From positions 1 to 64,000 of the forward strand of contig DAHWOV010000022.1 in NCBI GenBank assembly GCA_027339205.1: a stretch of DNA of 64,000 nt. The letters are read 5' to 3'. The position numbers were made by a program, and so were the translations under genes. The DNA is from JAJYVT01 sp027339205. GTDB taxonomy: Bacteria > Actinomycetota > Acidimicrobiia > Acidimicrobiales > RAAP-2. Below the pieces are notes generated by a model, which made no database searches, had not been told where the DNA came from, and was given only the letters and a program-made list of their open reading frames with translations. Of this stretch, positions 15,380-23,339 are shown in pieces. Position 1 is the first letter of the stretch; each line of letters starts with the position of its first letter.

Positions 15380-16852
15380 ATGGCCCGCATGCAGCTCTCC
15401 AACGACACCGGCACCTCCGTCACCTCGAGTGACGGCGACAGACGGTCGCCCGATGGCTCCCCGCCGTTGCTGGCGCTCGTGGGGGCCGGGCTCGGCGTGC
15501 ACTGCCTCGACGGCACCGAGCGACCCTACGTGGACCTCGACTGCGCTGCCTCGACTCCCGCCTCCGCCGCCGTCGCCGCACAGATCGGCGATTTCCTCCC
15601 GAGGTACTCGAGCGTCCACAGGGGTGCGGGGTTCAAGTCGAGGACCTCGACCGCCGCGTACGAGGCGGCCCGTCTACTCATGCTGCGCCACGTCGGCCGC
15701 GAGGGCTCCGGCGACACGGCGATCATCTGCCGGAACACCACCGAGGCGCTGAACCATCTCGCCTTCCGACTTCGCCTCGACCCTGACGACGTGGTGCTCA
15801 CCACCGTCGTCGAGCACCACGCGAACCTGCTGCCATGGGCCAGGTACGCGCACCGACGGCACGTCGAGTGCGGGACGGACGGCGTGTTCGACCTGAGCGA
15901 CGTGGTGGCCGCGCTCGACATGGCGCCTGTTCCAAAGGTGCTCGCGATCACCGGAGCTTCCAACGTCACGGGGTGGCTGCCGCCGATCGCCGAGATCTGT
16001 GCGGCAGCCCACGCACGCGGCGTCCCGGTCGTCCTCGACGCAGCCCAGCTCGCGCCGCACCGTCCGGTACCACGGGGTGCCGATGGCACAGCCGGGCCCG
16101 ACTTCATCGCCTGGAGCGGCCACAAGATGTACGCCCCGTTCGGCGCGGGCGCGCTCGTCGGACCGGCGACTGCGTTCGCCGATGGGGAGCCGTTCCTCGC
16201 CGGCGGAGGCGCGGTCGAGCTGGTCGACCTGGACGAGGTGCTGTGGACGGACCCGCCCGAACGCGAGGAGGCCGGCTCACCGAACGTCGTGGGCGCGGTC
16301 GCCTTGGGCGCGGCGATCGAGGAGCTCGCCCGGCTCGGATGGGACGCGATCGAGCGTCACGAGACCGTGCTCGCGACGCGCCTTCGCGGGGGGCTCGGCG
16401 CCATGGACGGCGTCCATCTTCTCGGGCCCTCCTCGGACACCGAGACGCTCGCCGTCGCGACGTTCACCGTCGAAGGCATGCACCACGGCCTCGTCGCGGC
16501 CCGCCTGGCGGCGGAGTTCGGCATCGGCGTGCGACACGGGTGCTTCTGCGCGCACCCCTACCTGACCCGGCTTCTCGGCCTTGGTGCAGAGCACCTCGAG
16601 ACGGCGAGATCCCAGGTCAGGCGCGGCGACCACCGCCACATCCCTGGCGCGGTGCGCGCCAGTGCCGGGCTCGGGACGACGCTCGACGACGTGGAGAGGT
16701 TCCTGGACGCGTTGCGGGCCGTGCTCTCAGGGGCGCCCCCGCCGGTGGAGTACTTCCAAGACAGCGCCACCGGCGACTTCTTCCCGGCGACCGACGATGC
16801 CGCATGGTGGGCACCGACCCGCAACGCCAGCGGAGGTTGCGCGCGCGGGTAG
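15380..16852 (+). CDS. Class V aminotransferase / cysteine-desulfurase-like PLP enzyme
   Basis: 490 aa, fold-type I. LNHLAFRL and TTVVEHHANLLPW are near residues 120-150, VVLDAAQLAPH carries the PLP-binding Asp, and the Schiff-base lysine is in WSGHKMYAPFGAGAL. RHGCFCAHPY near residue 385 is at the place of the SufS/NifS catalytic cysteine loop, but the flanking sequence is not SufS-like. No suf genes are adjacent, so I leave substrate and role open (desulfurase or selenocysteine-lyase-like). The C-terminal ~45 residues (VEYFQDSATGDFFPATDD) are an extension not seen in standard SufS. An alternative ATG lies three codons in. Confidence 0.82.
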   Translation: MARMQLSNDTGTSVTSSDGDRRSPDGSPPLLALVGAGLGVHCLDGTERPYVDLDCAASTPASAAVAAQIGDFLPRYSSVHRGAGFKSRTSTAAYEAARLLMLRHVGREGSGDTAIICRNTTEALNHLAFRLRLDPDDVVLTTVVEHHANLLPWARYAHRRHVECGTDGVFDLSDVVAALDMAPVPKVLAITGASNVTGWLPPIAEICAAAHARGVPVVLDAAQLAPHRPVPRGADGTAGPDFIAWSGHKMYAPFGAGALVGPATAFADGEPFLAGGGAVELVDLDEVLWTDPPEREEAGSPNVVGAVALGAAIEELARLGWDAIERHETVLATRLRGGLGAMDGVHLLGPSSDTETLAVATFTVEGMHHGLVAARLAAEFGIGVRHGCFCAHPYLTRLLGLGAEHLETARSQVRRGDHRHIPGAVRASAGLGTTLDDVERFLDALRAVLSGAPPPVEYFQDSATGDFFPATDDAAWWAPTRNASGGCARG

Positions 16853-16946
16853 CCCCCTCGTCCGAACCAGCTCTGAGCCGAACAGAGATGCGTAAGTAGT
16901 GCGGGTCCATGAGCGCGCCGGGTCGGGGTGCGTGGAAGAGCCCCGT

Positions 16947-17460
16947 TCAGGCCGAGGGCCTGACGATGAGCAGCAGGCTCAGGTTGCGGGTCTGAGGGTG
17001 GCCTCGTGGCCAAGAGCCGTGAGCTGACGGATGAGCTCGCGGGTACGGGGTCCTTGTCGCCTTCAGCATTCCGGTCCGCTTCACAAGCCTCGAGCCCGCA
17101 GGGTCCGAAAGTCCGTTCAGACAGGTCATGTTGCGTGACACTCGTCGATCAGATCGCCCGAGACCCCCTGCCGGCGGATGCTCGTGAACGCCACCGGCGT
17201 CGATGGGATCCTTCAGGAACACACTCCCTCGCACTAGCGGAGGCGTGGCGCGATCTGACCAGTGCCCACGCCAGAGCTCGTGACCGATCGCTATCGGGTC
17301 GTAGCCGGCGTCGAAGACGAACGGTGGGACCTCGCCGCTCTCAGCGAGCAGTCCGACAAGCCGGCGGACCACAGGCTCAAACGGCTACGCCACGAGCTGA
17401 TCGGTTTGCCGCGCGAACCGGCCGGAGAGGAGGTGGTCCCAGAGGCTGACCGCCGCCGCG
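16947..17460 (-). pseudogene. Degenerate transposase fragment (IS701/IS4-like)
   Basis: On the minus strand the stretch VVRRLVGLLAESGEVPPFVF, continuing DAGYDPIAIGHELW, resembles the central part of actinobacterial IS701-type transposases (FVFDAGYDP motif). It is broken: an in-frame TAG (17385-17387) separates it from an upstream piece (SLWDHLLSGRFARQTDQLVA), and after GHELW the similarity continues only with a frame change. No start, terminal inverted repeats or target duplication are visible. The remainder of 16853-17543 holds no other gene that I can support. Confidence 0.5.
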
Positions 17461-17531
17461 TAGCACCATGAACCAGAGCCTTCGTCTGCAGCTTGTTGCA
17501 CCGGACTTGGGACGCCGCCGGGATACTTTCG

Positions 17532-17537
17532 TATGAT
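17532..17537 (+). promoter_or_regulatory. -10 hexamer TATGAT before the PIN gene
   Basis: TATGAT, the closest of all to the consensus, ends 6 nt before the GTG at 17544. Confidence 0.55.
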
Positions 17538-17543
17538 CGCTGC

Positions 17544-17948
17544 GTGGCCCGCTATGTCGTTGACGCGCCGACCTTGCTCCATCTGGTTGACCACGATCTG
17601 CTGCCAGCGCCGAGTCATCAGCTCGTGGCACCGAATTCGATCAGAAGCGAGGCACTGCAGCTGTTGCTGCGGGACGTCCGTAGTGGAAAGCGCAGCGAGC
17701 GAGACGCATTGAAGGTGCACGAACGAATCACGGAGACCAAGATCCGGCTACTGGGGGATCGGGTTTCGCGCAGCACGGCTTGGCGTATCGCTCGTGAGCA
17801 TGACTGGGACAACCTTCGCGATGCGGAATACTTGGCTATCACCAGGCTGCAGGCCGACGCCTTGGTAACCGTGGACCCGACGTTGGCTTCAACGGCGGGC
17901 GCCGTCGTTCCGGTCGCACCGCTAGAAGCACTCTTGCGCGCCGAGTAG
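17544..17948 (+). CDS. PIN-domain protein (VapC-like), no adjacent antitoxin
   Basis: 134 aa. The PIN fold is indicated by YVVDAPTLLHLVD (first Asp), APNSIRSEALQLLL (Glu) and NLRDAEYLAITRLQADALVTVDP (C-terminal acidic residues). VapC toxins are RNases controlled by a cognate antitoxin; none is encoded upstream (transposase debris) or downstream. It may be an orphan toxin or a domesticated PIN nuclease. Base composition is more AT-rich than the neighbouring housekeeping genes, in line with acquisition. Confidence 0.78.
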   Translation: MARYVVDAPTLLHLVDHDLLPAPSHQLVAPNSIRSEALQLLLRDVRSGKRSERDALKVHERITETKIRLLGDRVSRSTAWRIAREHDWDNLRDAEYLAITRLQADALVTVDPTLASTAGAVVPVAPLEALLRAE

Positions 17949-17962
17949 CCAAAGGAGCCGTC

Positions 17963-18229
17963 CTAGAGAACGGGCATCGTCGAGGATCGCCTGACTCGTC
18001 GGTCCAACGTACCGGCATCGACCGTCCCGCGCTGGCAAAAGAACTTCGAGGTTGGGCTGCTTTGGGTGGCGTAGTTGTCGAGCACGAGGCGGCCAGCAGG
18101 GTCATCGGGGACTTCCCCGTCGATCTGGATCGTGAACGAGTGCCTCTCTTGTGCCACGGGGTGGAGAGCCTCGCAGTGATCGTGCTCACGTTCGCAACCA
18201 GACGGCCTCGTGGTGAAGGGCGCCCGCAA
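17963..18229 (-). pseudogene. IS630-type transposase remnant
   Basis: An 88-codon minus-strand reading frame contains IQIDGEVPDDPAGRLVLDNY followed by ATQSSPTSKFF. It resembles the IS630/DDE segment in which DNYATH is the second catalytic Asp region. The downstream catalytic Glu region and the N-terminal part are missing. It lies between the PIN gene and the SdpI-like gene in the accessory patch. Confidence 0.5.
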
Positions 18230-18254
18230 GCAGCTCCTGGCCGATGGCGAGGGC

Positions 18255-18260
18255 TATCCT
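18255..18260 (+). promoter_or_regulatory. -10 hexamer TATCCT before the SdpI-like gene
   Basis: Ends 7 nt before the ATG at 18268, favouring that start over the in-frame ATG at 18244, which lies upstream of the hexamer. Confidence 0.5.
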
Positions 18261-18267
18261 CGTGCAC

Positions 18268-18609
18268 ATGTCAGGCGCAACCAAGACCGGATTCGCCGGA
18301 GCGACGTTGATCGCGCTTGGGCGCATGGCCGCAATGGGGAAATTGCCCAGGAATCCTTTTGCGGGAATACGAATTCCATCCACGATGCGCAGCGACGAGG
18401 CGTGGAGCGCTGGACATCGGGCGGCAGCTTCCGCGCTGACGGCTGCGGGTGTAGGTCCGGTCGCGATCGCAGTGATCGTTGGAGCGAGCAGGCCCCGTCC
18501 CGAGACGCAGCGAACCGTTCTCCGCATTGCCAACATGTGGCTCGTCGGATGGATCGGCATCGCAGTGCTCCAGGCTCGCCAGGCGGCTCGAACAGCCACC
18601 CCCGGTTGA
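18268..18609 (+). CDS. SdpI-family membrane protein
   Basis: 113 aa with the SdpI core GKLPRNPFAGIRIPSTMRSD followed by EAWSAGHRAAA. In Bacillus SdpI gives immunity to the SdpC toxin and sequesters its repressor, while many homologues have unknown roles. Hydrophobic segments lie at about residues 6-20, 55-75 and 85-100. No SdpC-like toxin or regulator is adjacent. It sits between transposase debris and an APH-like gene in the accessory patch. Confidence 0.75.
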   Translation: MSGATKTGFAGATLIALGRMAAMGKLPRNPFAGIRIPSTMRSDEAWSAGHRAAASALTAAGVGPVAIAVIVGASRPRPETQRTVLRIANMWLVGWIGIAVLQARQAARTATPG

Positions 18610-18713
18610 GCGGCGGATCCTGGCCCGCCGACGCCTACACCCGGGAACTTCGTCAGACGACCTGGTTCAGGACCCAGGGACGGCTCACGGATGGCGCCAG
18701 GAGCTGCGCGGTC

Positions 18714-19628
18714 ATGATGCACGACGATGAGATCGAGATCTCCGCGGGCATCGTGAGCGAGCTCGTTCGGAGCCAGTTCCCGCAGTGGGCGCACCAGCCG
18801 GTGCGACGCGTCCGTTCCGGCGGCACCGTCAATGCGATCTTCAGGATCGGTGACGCTCTTGCAGCCCGATTCCCAATCCGACCGGCTGAGCCCGACGAGG
18901 TCCGCGAGCTCCTCGAAGCCGAGGCTCGAGCGGGCAAGGCGTTCGCTCGGCACTCCACGGTCCCGTCTCCTGTTCCCGTCACCATCGGAGAGCCCGGGCC
19001 CCGTTACCCACTTCCGTGGTCGGTACAGACCTGGCTGCCCGGGACGGTCGCATCCGAGACAGACCCGAGCGCGAGCATTCCGTTCGCACGAGACTTGGCG
19101 CACCTCGTTGCGACCCTTCGCACGGCCGACACGGGAGGTCGTCGTTGCGAGCGCGGGCGGCGGGGTGGAGACCTGCACGACCACGACCAGTGGGTGCAGA
19201 CCTGTCTCCAACGGAGTGGGCACCTGCTCGATGTGGACCGGCTGGGTGCGCTGTGGGGCTCCTATCGCGAGCTTCCACGTGGCGCACCGGACGTGATGAC
19301 CCACGGTGACCTGACCCCGCTCAACATGCTCGTCACAGGCGGTCGGCTGGTGGGTGTGCTCGACTGTGGAGGCTTCGGCCCGGCCGATCCGTCGCTCGAC
19401 GTGGTCGCGGCGTGGCACCTCCTCGATGACGACCCTCGGGCGGCGTTCCGTGAGGACCTGCGGTGCGACGAGCTCGAGTGGGAACGCAGCAAGGCCTGGG
19501 CCCTCGAGCAGTCGTTGGGTGCCGTCTGGTACTACATCGAGACCAACCCCGCGATGAGTCGCATGGGTCGCCGAACGATCGACCGCATCATCACCGATTG
19601 TGATCGTGACGGCGCTGGGCAGCCGTAG
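18714..19628 (+). CDS. Aminoglycoside phosphotransferase (APH) family protein
   Basis: 304 aa kinase-like fold. VRRVRSGGTVNAIFRIGDAL is the nucleotide loop region, the catalytic loop is VMTHGDLTPLNMLV (HGDxxxxN) and the metal-binding segment is GVLDCGGFGPADPSLDV, where Cys replaces the usual Phe of DFG. Family members phosphorylate aminoglycosides or other small hydroxylated molecules, and the substrate cannot be read from sequence. ATG 18714 is chosen, with a weak AGGAG about 10 nt upstream. A Gly/Arg-rich insert lies at about residues 140-150. Confidence 0.8.
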   Translation: MMHDDEIEISAGIVSELVRSQFPQWAHQPVRRVRSGGTVNAIFRIGDALAARFPIRPAEPDEVRELLEAEARAGKAFARHSTVPSPVPVTIGEPGPRYPLPWSVQTWLPGTVASETDPSASIPFARDLAHLVATLRTADTGGRRCERGRRGGDLHDHDQWVQTCLQRSGHLLDVDRLGALWGSYRELPRGAPDVMTHGDLTPLNMLVTGGRLVGVLDCGGFGPADPSLDVVAAWHLLDDDPRAAFREDLRCDELEWERSKAWALEQSLGAVWYYIETNPAMSRMGRRTIDRIITDCDRDGAGQP

Positions 19629-19873
19629 CTCTTGTGGTGTCGCGACGACGCGTGCAATCCCGACAGGTTCGACGAGCGGGCCTCGGACCCGCATCCCCGT
19701 GGCCTCCTTCGGCCGTCATCAGAGCCAGCATGCCTGTCGTCGGGATCAGGCCGGGGGCGTTTCGGTCACCCGCGCAACCGGCACCCCTGACGCATTGCCA
19801 TGAAGACCAAGGACCAGTTCCCCCTGTTGCGCCCAGCGTCAGCGCTTCGAACCGTCTACACGGTCTGACCAGG

Positions 19874-19946
19874 TGGGCCGCCCGGGTCTCGATCCCGGCA
19901 CCTTGGGATTAAAAGTCCCCTGCTCTGCCCGATGAGCTAGCGGCCC
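19874..19946 (-). tRNA. tRNA-Lys(TTT) with unusual T-loop
   Basis: A cloverleaf can be drawn: acceptor GGGCCGC/GCGGCCC, D-arm GCTC...GAGC, anticodon loop CTTTTAA, T-stem CCGGG/CCCGG, discriminator A, no encoded CCA. The T-loop reads ATCGAGA, so position 54 is A where T is nearly universal, and G27-A43 does not pair. The three tRNA-Ser genes here have standard T-loops. It marks the right edge of the accessory patch, with its 3' end facing the patch. Confidence 0.8.
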
Positions 19947-19954
19947 GGGACTGC

Positions 19955-19960
19955 AAGATA
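19955..19960 (-). promoter_or_regulatory. -10 hexamer TATCTT before tRNA-Lys
   Basis: Ends 8 nt before the tRNA 5' end, so the transcript would begin at or next to the first tRNA base. Confidence 0.55.
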
Positions 19961-20059
19961 ACCCACGAGAAGACGTGCGAGACAACGCCGGGTAGCACCC
20001 TGACCCTGACCCTGAGACCCGCATAACCGGCTCACATGGCCCGCAGCGGCCGGACTTGT

Positions 20060-20725
20060 TCATTTCCTTGCGAAGACGAGCGATCCTCGCTTGGTGAGGC
20101 GCACAGGCGGCATCACGCGGTCCGCGGCCTCTGGCGAGAGGAAGTGCGATCTGCAGAAGGCGAGCACCGCCTCACGGTCGGGGAGCGTGACGAGGGGGGC
20201 GTCCCAACGTACGACCTCGACGTCGTCGAAGACCGCGGCCACGATGTCCGGCGCATCCTCGGCGTCGAACGTCGTGGGCGGGTACCCGTCGGTCAGCTCC
20301 GGATCGCTGCGGCGGCTCGCGGTCGCCGCAGCGAACAACCCGCCGTCGCGCAACGCCCGGTGGGCCTCGTCGACTGCAGCGAGGGGATCTTCTAGGTGGT
20401 AGAGCATCCAGAGCATCGCGACCGCGCCCATCGACGCGGACGGAACTGGCAGTGCGAGCGCATTCGCACAGACCCTGGGCCCGGAGGTGTCGCGAAGCTG
20501 GACCAGCGATGCGTCGAGCAGGACAACCGGCCAGTCTTGGGGCAACGAGCGTCCGAGCGCGCCGGTCCCGCCTCCTACGTCGAGCACAGGCCGCGCGTCG
20601 AGCCCGACGATCCGCTGGGTGACCACCGCGAAGGGATCGACGCCCCCCAGCCATGACGTGTCGTGCGCGCGCCAGCGACCGGGGTCGCTGTCGTAGTCGT
20701 CCGGCACCCAGCGCACGTGGTTCAT
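20060..20725 (-). CDS. SAM-dependent class I methyltransferase
   Basis: 221 aa with motif I VLDVGGGTGALGRSL, motif II region VVLLDASLVQLR and the post-motif segment GAVAMLWMLYHLEDPLAAVD, typical of UbiE/Methyltransf_11 proteins. The C-terminal third carries substrate determinants I do not recognise. It is divergent from the receiver-HATPase gene with a 38-nt gap. The ATG at 20725 has no good ribosome site or TANNNT, so its exact start is uncertain. Confidence 0.8.
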   Translation of the reverse strand: MNHVRWVPDDYDSDPGRWRAHDTSWLGGVDPFAVVTQRIVGLDARPVLDVGGGTGALGRSLPQDWPVVLLDASLVQLRDTSGPRVCANALALPVPSASMGAVAMLWMLYHLEDPLAAVDEAHRALRDGGLFAAATASRRSDPELTDGYPPTTFDAEDAPDIVAAVFDDVEVVRWDAPLVTLPDREAVLAFCRSHFLSPEAADRVMPPVRLTKRGSLVFARK

Positions 20726-20749
20726 GGTAGGACTGCGTGCCGGGCGCGA

Positions 20750-20755
20750 TAGCCT
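20750..20755 (+). promoter_or_regulatory. -10 hexamer TAGCCT before the receiver-HATPase gene
   Basis: Ends 8 nt before the GTG at 20764. Confidence 0.5.
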
Positions 20756-20763
20756 GATCCGGC

Positions 20764-21621
20764 GTGGCGCTCCGTGTGCTGCTCCTCGACGACGTTCCAG
20801 AGCTCCGTGCCGCGCTTCGGCACGCGCTCGAGCTTCGCGCCAGCTTCGTGGTGGCCGGGGAGTCGGGAGACCCCAGGACTGCCGTCGCGCTCGCACGCGA
20901 GCACCAACCGGACCTCATCGTGATCGACCTGGGCCTCTCCGACCTCGCCGGGCGTGGTGTGCTGACCAGGCTGCGCGCCGCGGCACCGGACGCGTTCGTG
21001 CTCGTCCACAGCGGCTCTCACGTGCCTGACCGAGCTGCGATCAGCCGCTCAATCGACGCGCTCGTCGACAAGTCGCAGGACAAGTCGCGGGACAAGTTGC
21101 CGGACATCGACTACGTCGTCGACCTTCTCGATGAGATCGGCAGTCGGATCCCCAAGCAGGCGACGATGCGATTCGGTCCCGACATCCACGACATCGCTCT
21201 CGCCCGGCGCTTCGTCGCGGATTGCTGTGCCGAGTGGGATCGGTCGCCGATCTGCGACGACGCGGCGATCGTCGTGTCCGAGCTCGTGGCCAACGCGCTC
21301 GTCCACACCCGATCCGCTTGCGAGATGACCGTGGGCCTTCGCGACGACGTGCTCCGTGTCGAGGTCGTGGACCATGGGGGCGGCATGCCCGATCTCCGCG
21401 ATGGTGCTGTCGGTGACGAGCGCGGGAGAGGGCTCGTGCTCGTGAGCATCCTGTGCAGCGCGTGGGGAAGCGAGCCGCGCGACGACGGGAAGTCCGTGTG
21501 GGCCGAGCTGCGCGCGGAGCCTTCGCCGGAAGACGGTCGGCGTTCGGGTGTCAGCGGTGCAGGGCGCTCGCTCTTCTTTGGTGATGGACCACGCGTGCAC
21601 GTGGCCTGCACCGTCGGATGA
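20764..21621 (+). CDS. Response-regulator receiver fused to RsbW-type HATPase
   Basis: 285 aa. Residues 1-115 are a CheY-like receiver (VLLLDDVPELRAAL; phospho-acceptor in PDLIVIDLGLSD; HSGS; LVDKS). A linker with a KSQD/KSRD/KLPD repeat leads to a histidine-kinase-like ATPase at residues ~135-250: N box VSELVANALVHTR, G1 box VEVVDHGGGMPD, GRGLVLVSILCSAWG. There is no phospho-acceptor His domain, so the output is like an anti-sigma serine kinase rather than a sensor kinase. This suggests a two-component signal acting directly on partner-switching; a STAS antagonist is encoded at 13508 in this window. The last ~40 residues are of low complexity. Confidence 0.85.
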   Translation: MALRVLLLDDVPELRAALRHALELRASFVVAGESGDPRTAVALAREHQPDLIVIDLGLSDLAGRGVLTRLRAAAPDAFVLVHSGSHVPDRAAISRSIDALVDKSQDKSRDKLPDIDYVVDLLDEIGSRIPKQATMRFGPDIHDIALARRFVADCCAEWDRSPICDDAAIVVSELVANALVHTRSACEMTVGLRDDVLRVEVVDHGGGMPDLRDGAVGDERGRGLVLVSILCSAWGSEPRDDGKSVWAELRAEPSPEDGRRSGVSGAGRSLFFGDGPRVHVACTVG

Positions 21622-21658
21622 GCGTCCTCGCCGTCGTCTCTTCATCCGCTCGCTCCGG

Positions 21659-21664
21659 TACCCT
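21659..21664 (+). promoter_or_regulatory. -10 hexamer TACCCT upstream of the ABC-F gene
   Basis: Ends 7 nt before an ATG at 21672 that opens a three-codon ORF, not before the ABC-F start itself. Confidence 0.5.
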
Positions 21665-21671
21665 CGTCGAC

Positions 21672-21683
21672 ATGTTCCCCTGA
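21672..21683 (+). CDS. Three-codon upstream ORF (Met-Phe-Pro-stop)
   Basis: ATG TTC CCC TGA, placed 7 nt after TACCCT, exactly where other leaderless starts fall. Its stop is 2 nt before the ABC-F ATG (21686) and it is in a different frame. If the transcript is leaderless, ribosomes would begin here and have to reinitiate to make the ABC-F protein. ABC-F resistance genes in other bacteria are often controlled by upstream ORFs; a role here is inference. Confidence 0.35.
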   Translation: MFP

Positions 21684-21685
21684 CC

Positions 21686-23284
21686 ATGATCACCGTCACC
21701 TCTCTCGGCCTTTCGATCGCGGGCCGCGCGCTGCTGCACGACGCGTCGTTCGTGGTCGCGCGTGGAGACAAGGCGGCGATCGTCGGAAGGAACGGTGCAG
21801 GGAAGTCGTCGCTCGTCTCCGTCGTCGTCGGTGAGCCTTTTGCGCAGCTGTCGCAGACCGGTGAGGTCCACGTGCTCGGCACCTTGGGTTATCTGCCTCA
21901 GGTGCCCGTCGTCGGCGGGCTCGGCACCGACGCGAGCGCTCTTTCTCACGTTCTCTCCTCACGCGGCCTCGACGTGCTCGACGTGGAGCTCGCCGCGGCG
22001 CGTCGTTCGATGGCGGAGCACCCGACGCCGGAGCGCATCTCCGTGTTCTCGGAGACCGAAGAGCGCTACCGTGCGCTCGGCGGCTACGAGGCGGAGTCCA
22101 CGCTCGCGCACATGGCCGAGGGGCTCGGTCTCCACCAGGACCTGCTCTTCGAGGACGTCGACAGCCTCTCGGGCGGCCAGCGCCGCCGCCTCGACCTCAT
22201 GCGAGTGCTCTTCGCCGAACCTGACGTGATGGTGCTCGACGAGCCGACCAACCACCTCGACGTTCCCGCCAAGCGGTGGCTCATGGAACAGCTCGCACAG
22301 TTCAAGGGTGCGCTGCTCGTGGTGAGCCACGACCTGGCGCTGCTGGACCGCGCGATCACCAAGGTCCTGCACCTGGGCGCCGGCGTGCTGGACGAGTACG
22401 CAGGCACCTACACGAGCTTCCGTGCGCAGCTCGACCAGCGCCTCGAGCGCCAGCAGCGCCTCGCGGTCCGCCAAGCCCGGGAAGTGGTGCGACTCTCCAC
22501 CCTCGCGGACTCCATGCGAGCGAGCACCGTCAAGCGGGCGCGCATCGCCAAGACGCTCGACAAGCGGGTGGAGCGCCTGGAGCGTGCCCGCATCCCGAGC
22601 GTGAAGAAGGAACGCAGGGTGCGCTTCACGCTGCCCGTCCCGCCACGGTCGGGCGACACGCCGCTCGAGGTGACCTCGCTCGCCGTCTCCTACGACGCCC
22701 GGCACGTGCTGCGAGACGTCTCCCTGGCGCTCGCCCGCGGGGACCGAGCCGTCGTCGTCGGGCGGAACGGGGCAGGGAAGTCGAGCCTCCTGCGCTGCCT
22801 CTCGGGGGTCCAGATACCGAGCGGGGGAACCGTCACCCTCGGCCACAACGTGGTGATCGGGTACTTTGCCCAGGAGCACGAGCAGGTGGACCCCGAGCGC
22901 AGCGCGCTCGGGAACATCGACGACACGGTGTTGCGCACCGAGGTGGAGCGCCGCTCCCTGCTGGGCTCCTTCGGCCTCTCCGGGGAGCTCGCCACTCGCC
23001 GTGCGGCGAGCCTCTCGGGCGGTGAGCGGGCGAAGCTCTCCCTCGCGATGCTGGCTGCGGGCCGATCGAACCTTCTCGTGCTCGACGAGCCGACGAACAA
23101 CCTCGATCCTCAATCGGTGACCGCCGTGGGCGCGATGCTGGCGACCTGGCCGGGCACGCTCGTCGTGGTGAGCCACGACCGGGCGTTCATCGAGGCACTG
23201 GCGCCGACCCATGCATTGCTGCTTCCCTCCGAGCGCTTCGACTTCTGGCGAGAGAGCTACCTCGACCAGGTCGAATTGCGATGA
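21686..23284 (+). CDS. ABC-F family ribosome-associated ATPase
   Basis: 532 aa with two nucleotide-binding domains and no membrane segments. Walker A GRNGAGKSS occurs in both halves, with signatures LSGGQRRRLDL and LSGGERAKLSL and Walker B VMVLDEPTNHLD and LLVLDEPTNNLD. The inter-domain linker (about residues 240-315, Arg/Glu-rich helices) is of moderate length. ABC-F proteins bind the ribosomal E site as translation factors or target-protection antibiotic resistance proteins; which one is not decidable from sequence. There is no Shine-Dalgarno before ATG 21686. Confidence 0.9.
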   Translation: MITVTSLGLSIAGRALLHDASFVVARGDKAAIVGRNGAGKSSLVSVVVGEPFAQLSQTGEVHVLGTLGYLPQVPVVGGLGTDASALSHVLSSRGLDVLDVELAAARRSMAEHPTPERISVFSETEERYRALGGYEAESTLAHMAEGLGLHQDLLFEDVDSLSGGQRRRLDLMRVLFAEPDVMVLDEPTNHLDVPAKRWLMEQLAQFKGALLVVSHDLALLDRAITKVLHLGAGVLDEYAGTYTSFRAQLDQRLERQQRLAVRQAREVVRLSTLADSMRASTVKRARIAKTLDKRVERLERARIPSVKKERRVRFTLPVPPRSGDTPLEVTSLAVSYDARHVLRDVSLALARGDRAVVVGRNGAGKSSLLRCLSGVQIPSGGTVTLGHNVVIGYFAQEHEQVDPERSALGNIDDTVLRTEVERRSLLGSFGLSGELATRRAASLSGGERAKLSLAMLAAGRSNLLVLDEPTNNLDPQSVTAVGAMLATWPGTLVVVSHDRAFIEALAPTHALLLPSERFDFWRESYLDQVELR

Positions 23285-23339
23285 CACGAGGGTGCTTTCC
23301 TTCGGGCGACCGCCCCGCGGGTATGACAAGGTTGGGTCG

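Noticed and set aside
16853..19946. Search for a tRNA-Lys 3'-end duplication marking the other end of an island
   Set aside because: No copy of the tRNA T-arm/acceptor sequence was found near 16.85-17.0 kb, so attachment sites are not claimed.
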